DNA of 64,000 nt from Sphingobacterium tabacisoli. GTDB lineage: Bacteria; Bacteroidota; Bacteroidia; Sphingobacteriales; Sphingobacteriaceae. The notes under the pieces are model-generated. The model had not been told where the DNA came from, did not search any database, and saw only the letters and a program-made list of their open reading frames with translations. This document shows positions 15,325 to 24,538 of the stretch, piece after piece. The DNA is taken from contig NZ_JAEQMU010000006.1 in the NCBI RefSeq assembly GCF_017908035.1, positions 310,001-374,000 on the forward strand. Direction: 5' to 3'. The translations under genes were made by a program, and so were the position numbers. Numbering within the stretch: position 1 is the first letter of the stretch; the number at the start of each line of letters is the position of its first letter.

Positions 15325-16908
15325 ATGGAAAATTCAAATCAACAAGATAGCCTCGTTGAATATGGGTTCCGAAGAGTCATTATCACAATTACGGCTGTGC
15401 TCTGTGCACTCCTCGAAATTGTTGATACTACAATAGTCAATGTTGCCCTCAATGAAATGAAGGGTTCATTAGGAGCAACACTGACCGATGTCGCTTGGGT
15501 CATTACAGCTTATGCCATCGCCAACGTCATCGTGATCCCTATGACAAGCTGGCTTTCGCAACAGTTTGGCCGGCGGAATTACTTTGCCGCATCGATTATT
15601 ATCTTTACGATAGCCTCATTCTTATGTGGTAATGCAAACAACATATGGGAACTGGTAGCCTTCCGATTTATACAGGGAATGGGAGGTGGTGCCTTATTGG
15701 TAACAGCACAGACAATCATCACGGAGAGCTATCCCAAAGAAAAGCGAAGTATGGCACAGGCCATATATGGGATGGGAGTAATTATAGGTCCCACACTAGG
15801 ACCTCCCTTAGGTGGATATATCATCGATAACTTTTCGTGGCCTTATATTTTTTATATCAATGTACCTCTAGGAATTATTGCCACTTTACTGACATTCTCT
15901 TTTGTCCGCAGTCCAAAATACAGCCAAAAACAGTCTGCAAAAGAGGTCGATTGGTTTGGAATGCTATTTCTTATTCTTTTTATCGGCTCTTTACAATTCG
16001 TTCTGGAACATGGACAACAAGATGATTGGTTTGATGACCCGCTGATACTAGGTTTATCCATTCTATCTGTATTTGGGCTTCTATTCTTTATCTGGCGCGA
16101 ATTGGTCTACGAAAAACCCATTGTGAACCTTCGGGTGCTAAAAGACAAAAATCTGCAGGTCGGTGTCGTGATGAGCTTTATTCTGGGCTTCGGACTATTT
16201 GGCTCTACTTTTATCATTCCCATATATACCCAGTCCATACTGGGCTGGACAGCTACAGACGCAGGTCTATTATTGCTCCCTAGCTCTATCATGACAGGAA
16301 TGATGATGCCTTTCATAGGCAAGATGATTCAGAATGGTGTCCCTCAAAAATACATGGTGGCAGTCGGTCTCAGCATTTTCTTTGGCTTCTGTCTCTGGAT
16401 GTATAGCCTGATGACCAATGATACCGGAGCAGAACATATGTTTTGGCCATTAATCTTTCGAGGCATGGGCTTAGGTTTATTATTTGTACCGGTCATGACC
16501 CTTTCCTTGTCCACTCTACATGGTAAATCTATCGGAGAAGGAGCGGCATTTACGGGGATGATGCGACAACTGGGAGGCTCGTTCGGTATTGCTTTAATCA
16601 CAACATTCATCGCTAGGGATTCCCAAAAACACCGGGTCGACCTGATATCCAATCTTGACCCTAGCAAGTTTGAAGTACAGCAGCGCCTACAACAAATGCA
16701 AGCGACTTTCCAGGCCAAAGGTTTCTCGCCGAATGAAGCCCTAGCCAAGGCGCATCAGCTATTAGATATGAGTGTTACCAAACAAGCAACAGTACTATCC
16801 TATATGGACGTCTTTTTATATCTGGGTTTAGCATTTTTAATATGTGTTCCCTTTGTACTGATGATAAAACAGGGAAATAACAAAGTCGACATGTCTAATG
16901 TCCATTAG
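15325..16908 (+). CDS. MFS drug transporter, DHA2 (EmrB/QacA) family
   Basis: The 527-residue protein has 14 hydrophobic segments, the number expected for the DHA2 family. It carries LLEIVDTTIVNVALNEMKGSLG in helix 1, where the Asp in this position is conserved in EmrB proteins. The loop 2-3 motif is SQQFGRRNYF and motif C is GVIIGPTLGPPLGGYI in helix 5. It is a proton-driven exporter of hydrophobic toxic compounds, working with the EmrA- and TolC-like proteins encoded just upstream (2-bp gaps, one operon under the TetR repressor). A terminator follows 30 bp after the stop. Confidence 0.93.
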   Translation: MENSNQQDSLVEYGFRRVIITITAVLCALLEIVDTTIVNVALNEMKGSLGATLTDVAWVITAYAIANVIVIPMTSWLSQQFGRRNYFAASIIIFTIASFLCGNANNIWELVAFRFIQGMGGGALLVTAQTIITESYPKEKRSMAQAIYGMGVIIGPTLGPPLGGYIIDNFSWPYIFYINVPLGIIATLLTFSFVRSPKYSQKQSAKEVDWFGMLFLILFIGSLQFVLEHGQQDDWFDDPLILGLSILSVFGLLFFIWRELVYEKPIVNLRVLKDKNLQVGVVMSFILGFGLFGSTFIIPIYTQSILGWTATDAGLLLLPSSIMTGMMMPFIGKMIQNGVPQKYMVAVGLSIFFGFCLWMYSLMTNDTGAEHMFWPLIFRGMGLGLLFVPVMTLSLSTLHGKSIGEGAAFTGMMRQLGGSFGIALITTFIARDSQKHRVDLISNLDPSKFEVQQRLQQMQATFQAKGFSPNEALAKAHQLLDMSVTKQATVLSYMDVFLYLGLAFLICVPFVLMIKQGNNKVDMSNVH

Positions 16909-16937
16909 AGGCATCTTTCGCACGGGATACCCCTACT

Positions 16938-16973
16938 AATACTAGAGGCGCGAAATAGCGCTTCTAGTATTTT
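16938..16973 (+). terminator. Terminator of the efflux operon
   Basis: AATACTAGAGGCGC pairs with GCGCTTCTAGTATT across a GAAATA loop, with one mismatch, followed by TT and A-rich DNA. It marks the end of the tetR-tolC-emrA-emrB unit. Confidence 0.75.
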
Positions 16974-17039
16974 AAAAAAGTCACTCCGGATTGGTAAGGA
17001 TTTTGCATTAGATATTTTATAACAACAAATCGTTACTTT

Positions 17040-18023
17040 ATGTCTGTATTAAATAATCTTATCCTAGCAACATTATCCTTACTTGTCATCACTAGTTGTA
17101 ACCTCAAACCCACAGAAACAGTTACACAAAAAGAAGAAATCACAGACCGGTCAGTTAATGTAGAAGGGAATTATGTCGATACTACATATGAGAAAAGAGC
17201 CGAAGGTTTTGACTGGGTAGGGATATCCGTACAGCAACTATCCGATACCGTCATCAATATCAAAGTCCGTTCAAGAGCAGATCTAAAAGGACCTACCTGC
17301 ACCCTGGATGCGCAGGCATCAAAAACACGGACCAATGTATACCGCACGATGCTCGAGGGGAAGCCTGTTCTTCTATCATTTGATGATGAGAGTGTCCATA
17401 TAAAATCAGAACTCGTTAATGACTCTACCATACTCAACTTTTATTGCTCTGGAGGTGCATCTTTGGGAGGACGTTACAAAAAAATCAAGGAAGACCTAGA
17501 TAGCACACAGGTAGACCGAACCTCATTCATCAAGAATCTCAAATTCAATGGTATTTCTTTTTCAATCCGTAGTAAGCACGATGGAGATAAAGAGCAGTTA
17601 ACAATTACTCCCACAGGATTGTCCATAGACAACGACATACACAGTCATGATATCACCGGACAGACAGTACTAGACGCGCAGATTGGAGATATGAACAAAG
17701 ACGGCTATCCGGAGGTACTGGTATATACACAATCTCATGGTAGTGGAAGCTATGGAAGCATCATTGGCTACTCTGTAAATAAAGGGAAGTCATTAAGTCA
17801 GATTTATTTCCCTCCCACTGCAGCAAATCCCAAGATCAACAAAGGGTATCTTGGGCATGATAGTTTTAGTTTAGTCGACGGCTATTTGATACAAAAATTT
17901 CCTGTGTACCAAGAGGGTGACACCAATGCAAACCCCACGGGCAAACACCGAGCAATAAAATACGAGTTAACAGATGGAGAAAGCACCCGGATATTAGTTG
18001 TCACTTCCGCAGAAGAACTATAG
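17040..18023 (+). CDS. Hypothetical lipoprotein
   Basis: The 327-residue protein has a lipoprotein signal (LATLSLLVITSC, lipidated Cys20). The mature part is rich in beta strands. Near residue 215 it has IGDMNKDGYPEVLVYTQ, which resembles the Ca-binding turn of FG-GAP/VCBS repeats (DxNxDGxxE), followed by a Gly/Ser-rich stretch. No enzyme motif is recognised. It ends 4 bp before the convergent bestrophin-like gene, and a terminator separates it from the efflux operon upstream, so it is probably transcribed alone. Confidence 0.75.
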   Translation: MSVLNNLILATLSLLVITSCNLKPTETVTQKEEITDRSVNVEGNYVDTTYEKRAEGFDWVGISVQQLSDTVINIKVRSRADLKGPTCTLDAQASKTRTNVYRTMLEGKPVLLSFDDESVHIKSELVNDSTILNFYCSGGASLGGRYKKIKEDLDSTQVDRTSFIKNLKFNGISFSIRSKHDGDKEQLTITPTGLSIDNDIHSHDITGQTVLDAQIGDMNKDGYPEVLVYTQSHGSGSYGSIIGYSVNKGKSLSQIYFPPTAANPKINKGYLGHDSFSLVDGYLIQKFPVYQEGDTNANPTGKHRAIKYELTDGESTRILVVTSAEEL

Positions 18024-18027
18024 AATT

Positions 18028-18948
18028 TTAGTCGACAATCTTAACCGTAGCTTCAGACTTTAGGGCTTTTTCGGGATCATCGCCGATCAATTCCGCAATC
18101 GTCTCTTCAATCATGTTGCCCATACTGTTCAAGGCTAAATCATTGGGCTCTTGGCCAAATGGTTCCTCTATCTCATCTGCTATGGCTTCGAACGCCACGA
18201 AGGTATAAGCAATGAAAACCACAAGAAAGGGAGTAAACCAACTCAGGCTGTCTACTAAACCAAAAGGTAGCAATAAACAGTAAATATAAACGGTACGATG
18301 GAGCAACACCTGATAACTATACGGAATAGGTGTAGACAGAATACGCTCGCAACCTCCCAAAATATCAGAAAGCCGATCTAAATTCTCGTCAAACCGTGCC
18401 TGCTGAATCGAGTCTATGTTTCCCTGCTCTTTTGAGCGTTGCCCCCATTCTCCCAGTAGCCTTAGAATGACAGCAGGCTTATACTTTGATCTGGATATGA
18501 TAGCACAATCGGACTCCGATAGTCGAGACCGCAAATCGGCAAGAGCATCCGTGGAGCGCAATTGATGTTTAAGAGCCACAATAAAGGCTCCTATAAGATT
18601 TATAAAATAACGTGTAGACTCTTTATCCAATCCTTTCCCTAAGGTCAGCGCTTGCCGTGTCAGAGAACGGGATACATTCAATAATGCTCCCCATAATTTC
18701 CGGCCTTCCCAAAAGCGTTCATAGCTCACATTATTTCTAAATCCCAGAAAAAGGGCCAACACAAACCCAAATAATGTAAAAGGCACTGGATTCAAAGGTA
18801 CCTTATAAGAAAACAAGGTGCCGTGGAAATAAACAATCCCTATTGATAAAACAAAAAGTAGAGAAAGCCGCGGTAATAACCGAGGCAAAACTGATCCTTG
18901 CCAGATAAACAGCATCCTAAACCAATTTTCTTTCTTTCGTATGATCAT
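18028..18948 (-). CDS. Bestrophin-like (YneE/UPF0187) membrane channel
   Basis: The 306-residue protein begins MIIRKKENWFRMLFIWQGSVLPRLLPRL, then two hydrophobic segments and the conserved-looking FRNNVSYERFWEGRKLWGALLNVSR. The middle helical region is charged, and two further membrane segments (YIYCLLLPFGLVDSLSW, FLVVFIAYTFVAFEAIADEIEEPFG) lead to PNDLALNSM near the C terminus. The EIEEPFG...NDL pattern and the RFWEGR stretch are typical of bacterial bestrophins, pentameric anion or cation channels. Bacterial members have about 300 residues, so the length fits. A TATTTTTG promoter lies 26 bp upstream. Confidence 0.88.
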   Translation of the reverse strand: MIIRKKENWFRMLFIWQGSVLPRLLPRLSLLFVLSIGIVYFHGTLFSYKVPLNPVPFTLFGFVLALFLGFRNNVSYERFWEGRKLWGALLNVSRSLTRQALTLGKGLDKESTRYFINLIGAFIVALKHQLRSTDALADLRSRLSESDCAIISRSKYKPAVILRLLGEWGQRSKEQGNIDSIQQARFDENLDRLSDILGGCERILSTPIPYSYQVLLHRTVYIYCLLLPFGLVDSLSWFTPFLVVFIAYTFVAFEAIADEIEEPFGQEPNDLALNSMGNMIEETIAELIGDDPEKALKSEATVKIVD

Positions 18949-18973
18949 TATAATGTAACGCGTTAATCCGCTA

Positions 18974-18981
18974 CAAAAATA
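18974..18981 (-). promoter_or_regulatory. -7 promoter element TATTTTTG of the bestrophin-like gene
   Basis: TATTTTTG matches TAnnTTTG exactly and lies 25 bp before the ATG. No clear -33 TTTG was found. Confidence 0.45.
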
Positions 18982-19062
18982 CGTAGATATTTTAGCTTTA
19001 ATAAACCGTAGCGATAGCTATATGAAATTTAGTCCCATATACCCCTATAGGCATGATGTCTA

Positions 19063-19560
19063 TCAGGCGAGATACTTTTCTTCTTCGTTGTCCAGAATAG
19101 CGGGACGTTCGAAAACAATGAACTTCTGGTAGATAGCGTGCTTACTCAATTCAGGAGACAATAGATACCCTCCGATGTGCAGCTCGAGGCCATTAAGCCG
19201 AATCTCTGCCAATCGCGTGGCATCTACTACGATAAAAAGTTCACGGGTTCTTGCTTCGGTGGAAGCGCCAGTAAAAAACAATCGATTAAACTGTCTTAAT
19301 CGGACTTCTTTCCGTCGAAGAAATCCAATCTCCTCTACACATATACCCTTATATTGAGGGGAGAGAAACAATAGTTCCAATCGTAGCTTCACCATGGCAC
19401 TCCCGCTATCAGAATCCTCATTATCCGTAGCATAACATACGGAAAGACGTAAGTCCACAGCGTCCTGAAAGAGAAAAATCCTCCCCGTCCTATTGCTTTG
19501 TACATAGGCCAAAAAACCCAAAAGGATTATTATCAAGGTTAATAACACTTCATAAATCAT
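19063..19560 (-). CDS. Membrane-anchored hypothetical protein (165 aa)
   Basis: An N-terminal hydrophobic helix (EVLLTLIIILLGFLAYVQS) anchors about 140 residues of mostly beta-strand, polar sequence (LRLSVCYATDNEDSDSGSAMVKLRLELLF...). The protein carries two Cys residues but no recognised motif. It lies alone between the bestrophin-like gene and the barrel protein of the fimbrial-like cluster, with about 115-140 bp of non-coding DNA on each side, and I cannot tie it to either. Function unknown. Confidence 0.55.
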   Translation of the reverse strand: MIYEVLLTLIIILLGFLAYVQSNRTGRIFLFQDAVDLRLSVCYATDNEDSDSGSAMVKLRLELLFLSPQYKGICVEEIGFLRRKEVRLRQFNRLFFTGASTEARTRELFIVVDATRLAEIRLNGLELHIGGYLLSPELSKHAIYQKFIVFERPAILDNEEEKYLA

Positions 19561-19700
19561 AGATAGCTTTGGGTTTGCCTGGGAGCAAGCCCTACACGAA
19601 TTTAAGAAACTTTCGACTGTAAAAGAAATTTCCTATAAAAAAAATTTATGTTTAATAGTTGCCAGCAGTAACTTTACCGGGAACAGACATCCGCAGATTG

Positions 19701-22547
19701 TTATTTTTTATGCCCAAAACGCTTGATATCAACCTCTTTACTCTTCACCGATAACCGAAAAGGTTGTAGTTTTAACTCTTTCCCTACAGCAACCGTTATC
19801 GTATATGCAGACTGATTCAGGTATACATTTTCAGGAAAACGATTGACATCCGGATATATAGTATACTCTCCCTCAGGAAGATGAAACTCAAACTGTCCAT
19901 GTACATCCGTCTTCATCGTAAATTCCTTTCCCTCCTCGCTTCTCGCGATAATATGGTATACATCCAATCGGGTATTGGTGGCTAGACTAAGCGCAGGATC
20001 ATAATCCAAAAATAACTGCCCTTTCACGACTCCGACCTTATGTAATGCGACCTCCAAACGGATGGTCTTCCTATCAATCTCCACAACACGGGAACTTCCC
20101 TGATATTGGCTCTTCAGTGGAAAAAACAACATATAACTACCATAGGACATTTTCTTAAAAGTCGATTCGCCTTTTTTGTCAGTGACAAAGAGAATGTTGC
20201 GTACCGTAAATTCATAGTCTACCGCCTTCTCATCACCCGCATCAAAAACAGAATTACCGTTATTGTCATAGTAACAGAATACCTGCATATCTCCCGTTTT
20301 AATTGCAGGTCGATCCAAATCTTGTCCTTTAAACTGCTGTCTTACACCTATCTGCAGGTTCGTATAATCATATTTATAGTTCGTTACCCCCACATTATAT
20401 ATATACTGGAATACAGCCTGTAACTGTGTCAATTTAGCAATACGGTACTGCCCCTGAATATTACTGTTAAAAGAATGTCCCCAACCCTGATTAACCTGCC
20501 CGCTGACACTTCCAGTCCAATTTATCCGCCGTTGTAATAAATCTCCCTGATAACGTGCCCCCAACAAATAACGCTTACCGATTTCCTGCCCCATCAGTTG
20601 GCTGCTCATCATATCATAAATCTGGAATGCTCCACTCTGATAATTTCCAAAAATCCCCAATCGGTCATAATTATACGAGAAATCTGTACGCACCACAAAG
20701 CGTGTGGCCGACACCCCTTTGAGCGATGTTCCTCCACCCTCGACCGTCAAAAAGAGACTATGCTTCAAATCCTTAGAACGGAGATTTGCACTAGCCAACA
20801 GTAGCGCATAACGGGCCGAAAGCTTAACAATATCCTGCTGTAACATATAATCAGCATATTCGTTGCTATAGCTTGGCACGATACTAAGCTGGCCTCGGGA
20901 AGATAGCGGTAACGAAAACTGCATATCCCATTTAGATGTACCGCTTTTGAAAGACTGGAAATAAGGATTGAGATGTAGCGGACTATAATCGATATAGGAA
21001 TATCCAAGCCCTACACCTAGCTGTTTTAACCGACGGTTGACCCGCTGTACCAACTGTACTGTCCCACGCCGATTGCCGGGAAAATACCCGCTGCTGTAAT
21101 AATTATCACTGCTCAGGTCCCAGCCACGCGCACGTTTATTCATTTTCACCCCCGCGGCAAAGGAGGACATACTCTGCTCCTTATAGTACACACCATGATA
21201 TTGCTGCACGCCAGCCCCCAAAAAACCTTCTAGCCGGACCGATTCGGGATCCGTAGACCGAAGAATGTCAAACCGGTTAGTCCACAAGATGGCACTGACG
21301 CTATCCATTCGATTGTTATCGTATACGACCTGTCCTTCATATCGCTTTCCATCTGTACGTTCTTCTGCTAATTGTAGTCGAGCGAACGCAGTAAATCCGG
21401 GATTATCGTTTCCATAGCCTCCCAACAGATTAGGTGTCCGCTGTACAACCCCAAATGACACACGCTGATCTAGCGCAGTATCTCGGTAGGCATAGGTAGC
21501 GCCACGTCCATAGAAGGGTGCTTCTAAGCTCTCTTGTATATTTCCCACAGCAACACTATGTCCCCTTTTTTCATATTCCAAAAAGGTATTATTGACATTC
21601 CACCGTGCATCCCCGCCCCAACGATTTATAGCGGCTCCATAACGGATACGTCCTCCCATAAGTCGATATGCTCCCTCGGAGAATAGATTATAAGACTGTT
21701 GCTCATCTAGGATATTGGATACCCGGAACTCGACATAATTGGGCGTATATCCTGAAAAAGAACGGTCAGGGGCAAACATTTGCTGGAAATTACGGCTGGA
21801 AGTAATATTGGCATAAAGCACGCTAAGATTACCAAACACATCATTATTATCATAGATACCTGCTACCCGTACCGTATACTGAGATAGCGTCATCATATAG
21901 CGCTCTACCGGGAAGGTGTGTCTCAACAGGGTATCTTTTCCTGAGCGAATCGATACATCAAGCTGCTGAAAGACTACCTTTCCGACACGATCTGGGGAGG
22001 ATAAGAGAATCTTTACTGCTTCATCCGTCGTCCCTGTATTGATCACGCGCAAAAGCATTTCAATAGAATCACCAACATTACGCAGATACTGAACGCTAGA
22101 ATTATCCTGAAGTTGGACGGAGCGCTTATCGGCAACCTCTAGCTGTACTTTTTTTACTGCAACCTGTGTTCCCACCTGTTCGTGAAGTAATACGTTAAAG
22201 CTTTTACCCTTCAGTGCTCCTAGCGCTTGCGCACGCAGTTTGAGTGACAGAAAACGCTTCTTCCCCGGAGCAATACGCACAGCTATACGAGCTGTGCTCA
22301 GACTCACCAAATCAGGAGGCAGTTCTAAGGTTACGTAGCCTTCAAATGCAGTGGTGCTATTATTCTGCAATTCCACTTCAAGACTATTAACCCCCGTCTG
22401 TAACGACATACTTGTTGCAATCCCCCATTGTATGGGTGTATTTCCTTGAGCAAAGCCAGACAACGAAGTCAAGCAAATGAGCAGAAGCATCATTAGCCAT
22501 TTCGGGAAACACCTATAAGCAAGCCTAAATCGGAGAAACATCTTCAC
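19701..22547 (-). CDS. Large outer membrane protein, candidate usher-like assembly platform
   Basis: The 948-residue protein has a signal peptide (MLLLICLTSLSGFAQ). Residues about 30-250 are two Ig-like domains of NEW3/CARDB type (LEVELQNNSTTAFEGYVTLELP, MLLRVINTGTTDEAVKILL). Residues about 260-740 are alternating amphipathic strands with Tyr/Gly-rich turns, as in a large beta barrel, including VAVGNIQESLEAPFYGRGATYAYRD, which recalls the barrel entry of fimbrial ushers. Residues about 745-948 are two prealbumin-like domains with a Ca-site-like DNNGNSVFDAGDE. The order of Ig, barrel and C-terminal beta domains mirrors chaperone-usher platforms, and chaperone- and pilin-like genes lie upstream. 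The start overlaps the previous stop (TAGTG); an ATG two codons later is an alternative. Usher function is inferred. Confidence 0.6.
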   Translation of the reverse strand: MKMFLRFRLAYRCFPKWLMMLLLICLTSLSGFAQGNTPIQWGIATSMSLQTGVNSLEVELQNNSTTAFEGYVTLELPPDLVSLSTARIAVRIAPGKKRFLSLKLRAQALGALKGKSFNVLLHEQVGTQVAVKKVQLEVADKRSVQLQDNSSVQYLRNVGDSIEMLLRVINTGTTDEAVKILLSSPDRVGKVVFQQLDVSIRSGKDTLLRHTFPVERYMMTLSQYTVRVAGIYDNNDVFGNLSVLYANITSSRNFQQMFAPDRSFSGYTPNYVEFRVSNILDEQQSYNLFSEGAYRLMGGRIRYGAAINRWGGDARWNVNNTFLEYEKRGHSVAVGNIQESLEAPFYGRGATYAYRDTALDQRVSFGVVQRTPNLLGGYGNDNPGFTAFARLQLAEERTDGKRYEGQVVYDNNRMDSVSAILWTNRFDILRSTDPESVRLEGFLGAGVQQYHGVYYKEQSMSSFAAGVKMNKRARGWDLSSDNYYSSGYFPGNRRGTVQLVQRVNRRLKQLGVGLGYSYIDYSPLHLNPYFQSFKSGTSKWDMQFSLPLSSRGQLSIVPSYSNEYADYMLQQDIVKLSARYALLLASANLRSKDLKHSLFLTVEGGGTSLKGVSATRFVVRTDFSYNYDRLGIFGNYQSGAFQIYDMMSSQLMGQEIGKRYLLGARYQGDLLQRRINWTGSVSGQVNQGWGHSFNSNIQGQYRIAKLTQLQAVFQYIYNVGVTNYKYDYTNLQIGVRQQFKGQDLDRPAIKTGDMQVFCYYDNNGNSVFDAGDEKAVDYEFTVRNILFVTDKKGESTFKKMSYGSYMLFFPLKSQYQGSSRVVEIDRKTIRLEVALHKVGVVKGQLFLDYDPALSLATNTRLDVYHIIARSEEGKEFTMKTDVHGQFEFHLPEGEYTIYPDVNRFPENVYLNQSAYTITVAVGKELKLQPFRLSVKSKEVDIKRFGHKK

Positions 22548-23629
22548 TATTTGGGCATTAAGAGATAGAGCAGAGACACCGTATAATTACCCGGCCGGGC
22601 AGTGAGTGACTGTGAGCGTGTCAGATTGGCCTCATACTGTATATTAAAAGTACGAGTCACATTTTTATCCTTCGACTGCCCAGAATAAGCCACTTGCTCC
22701 GTAGTAGACAATTGTATCTTAGGATTAGAGGTCGTATTTCCCGCACCTGCATTCGGTATTACCTGCAATGACAGTAAAGACAGAGGAAGTCCCTCTCCTG
22801 ATGACCTTCGTATTTCTGGATCCAAGGACTTAACACGTAATTCGTAATCGGTATTCGAGTTGACACGGATAGCGCTCTCTATCATCAGCTTAACACCATC
22901 AATGTAATGTTGTCGCGTAAAAAACTGCAGGGATGCATCTATCGCCCCTGCGTCGACCTGTAGACTATAATCGGGGACAACCTCGACGGCCCCTCCGTCT
23001 GTAAGCGTTGGAGGAATATGCAACTTATAATTAAGAACTTGCGTCCCTATAACTTTACCGTTCACCTCATACAGCGTAAACTTCAGGGGAATATCGTATT
23101 CAATATGGGTATTCGCGCTTACTCCACTCACAAAATCTTCAAGATATTTACCCTGTGCTATTTTGACCATCCCGAATAATAATGCAGAAGAATAAAAATT
23201 CTTCTCCGCCCGTAATGCTTGGTTTGACTTTTCGATTAAATAAATCTCACCACTATTTGCCAAGAAAATATCATTGCGGCTAGCTCCGATTTCGTTAAGA
23301 TTCAAGACAGATTTATTATCATCCTCTGTCCAGCGCAAACTAATCTTGTCTGCCGGAAAGGGTTTACCACTTTTATTTGGCCCTCCGGAGCTGGGCTGTA
23401 TCGGTCGCAGCAATTGTACAGACAAGGACCAATTGGGGTAATTGATATTGCTCTGGCTACCCATCTGAAACTGAAATGTATTAAACCTAGCATGGGTACT
23501 TTGTCCAAGATAGGAGGTAAGCTCGATATAATTATTAGACCAAACACCAAAAGTTATCTGTGCTGTACCGGACAAAGAAGCGGTAAGCAACACAAACAAC
23601 AGGATATAAAATCTAAGTCTTTGGAACAT
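22547..23629 (-). CDS. Secreted adhesin-like or minor pilin-like protein of the fimbrial-type cluster
   Basis: I chose the ATG at 23629, which overlaps the chaperone-like gene by 17 bp and gives a signal peptide ending LSGTAQ. The 360-residue product is all beta strand. An N-terminal domain (ITFGVWSNNYIELTSYLGQS...) is joined to a C-terminal part that ends TARPGNYTVSLLYLLMPK, alternating strand residues like the last strand of pilin subunits. The two-domain size and the place between chaperone and barrel-protein genes suggest a tip adhesin or base subunit. No sequence family is recognised, and the role is inferred from position. Confidence 0.55.
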   Translation of the reverse strand: MFQRLRFYILLFVLLTASLSGTAQITFGVWSNNYIELTSYLGQSTHARFNTFQFQMGSQSNINYPNWSLSVQLLRPIQPSSGGPNKSGKPFPADKISLRWTEDDNKSVLNLNEIGASRNDIFLANSGEIYLIEKSNQALRAEKNFYSSALLFGMVKIAQGKYLEDFVSGVSANTHIEYDIPLKFTLYEVNGKVIGTQVLNYKLHIPPTLTDGGAVEVVPDYSLQVDAGAIDASLQFFTRQHYIDGVKLMIESAIRVNSNTDYELRVKSLDPEIRRSSGEGLPLSLLSLQVIPNAGAGNTTSNPKIQLSTTEQVAYSGQSKDKNVTRTFNIQYEANLTRSQSLTARPGNYTVSLLYLLMPK

Positions 23630-24431
23630 AATCAAACTCAATCTCTGCTATCTTAACATCATTATCCTCTCCATAAAACAACATTGTTGTGGCCAGATAG
23701 TTTCCTGCTGTTAACTCTTTGGGAAGTAGTATATATTGCTTCCTTTGGTCTCCAGGCAAACTATAAAACTGAATATCATCAACCTTATAACGATTTCCGG
23801 TATCTTGATTTAAAAACTCTGTACGCAATTGCCCTTCCATCCATGTGTTGCCTTTTGTGTCAAAACTCAGCTCGAGGTACTTCCCAACACTATCGACCGA
23901 GTGGTATTCCAAGTTGCTGATTTCCAAATCTGCACGGGACCGTCCATTGAACCGCTGATAGACTTTTATACCCGACCGTACAGCTAAACGAATATTCGCT
24001 CCTTCACGCTCTTCACTAACACGGGGGTTAAGCTGCGTGACAAATAACATGGTCGTATGTACCGGCAAGGCATCAGTATAGCTTTTATTTGTAGGAACAC
24101 TCATCTGCAACTGTAAGCGCTTGGTTTCTCCTGGCTTTAAAGAGAAGAACGGTTCTGACACCGTCAACCAATCCGCACAGCTTGTTTTTAAGCTGCCTTT
24201 TGGGCTGAGAACATTATCACCAATCGGAGAATAGGCCCAATCTTCAAATGACACCGCGAGATCTAATGGATAATCTTTACTCGGATTTGTAACGTCTACA
24301 TACTGCGTCTGATTCTGACCGGCATCCGCCACGAAATATATACGGGGAGGCCCCACAGTAAGGCCTGTCTGTGCATAGCCAAGAGGAAATGTAAACAGAC
24401 TCAACAAGAGAATAAACAGGTAGTGTCGCAT
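23613..24431 (-). CDS. Periplasmic pilus-assembly chaperone-like protein
   Basis: The 272-residue protein has a signal peptide (MRHYLFILLLSLFTFPLGYAQ) and reads as two Ig-like domains: residues about 22-150 (LTVGPPRIYFVADAGQNQTQYVDVTNPSKDYPLDLAVSF...FFSLKPGETKRLQLQM) and 155-272. The first domain has the pattern of fimbrial chaperones: a first strand carrying 'PPRIYF', a 'N.S' turn, then 'P.....KPGETKRL.L' near the end. The first gene after the terminator downstream of the pilin-like gene, it starts a tightly coupled set of three (17-bp and 1-bp overlaps). It probably caps pilin subunits in the periplasm. The basic residues that anchor the subunit C terminus in classical chaperones cannot be assigned with certainty. 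Confidence 0.65.
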   Translation of the reverse strand: MRHYLFILLLSLFTFPLGYAQTGLTVGPPRIYFVADAGQNQTQYVDVTNPSKDYPLDLAVSFEDWAYSPIGDNVLSPKGSLKTSCADWLTVSEPFFSLKPGETKRLQLQMSVPTNKSYTDALPVHTTMLFVTQLNPRVSEEREGANIRLAVRSGIKVYQRFNGRSRADLEISNLEYHSVDSVGKYLELSFDTKGNTWMEGQLRTEFLNQDTGNRYKVDDIQFYSLPGDQRKQYILLPKELTAGNYLATTMLFYGEDNDVKIAEIEFDYVPKT

Positions 24432-24481
24432 AGAATGTAGATTTTGTATGGAAAATTAAGAAAAATTTTTCATAGCACTAT

Positions 24482-24513
24482 AAAAAAAGGCAAGCGTTCT
24501 ACACTTGCCTTTT
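24482..24513 (-). terminator. Terminator between pilin-like and chaperone-like genes
   Basis: AAAAGGCAAG and CTTGCCTTTT pair around a 9-nt loop, with a T run on the leftward strand. It lies just past the stop of the 204-residue pilin-like gene. Partial read-through would give much pilin and little assembly machinery, as in known fimbrial operons. Confidence 0.8.
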
Positions 24514-24538
24514 CATCGACTATATGAGTTGTCCCAAC

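Noticed and set aside
19701..22547. Reading the 948-residue protein as a TonB-dependent receptor
   Set aside because: No plug domain or TonB-box pattern is visible; Ig domains come first and prealbumin-like domains last.
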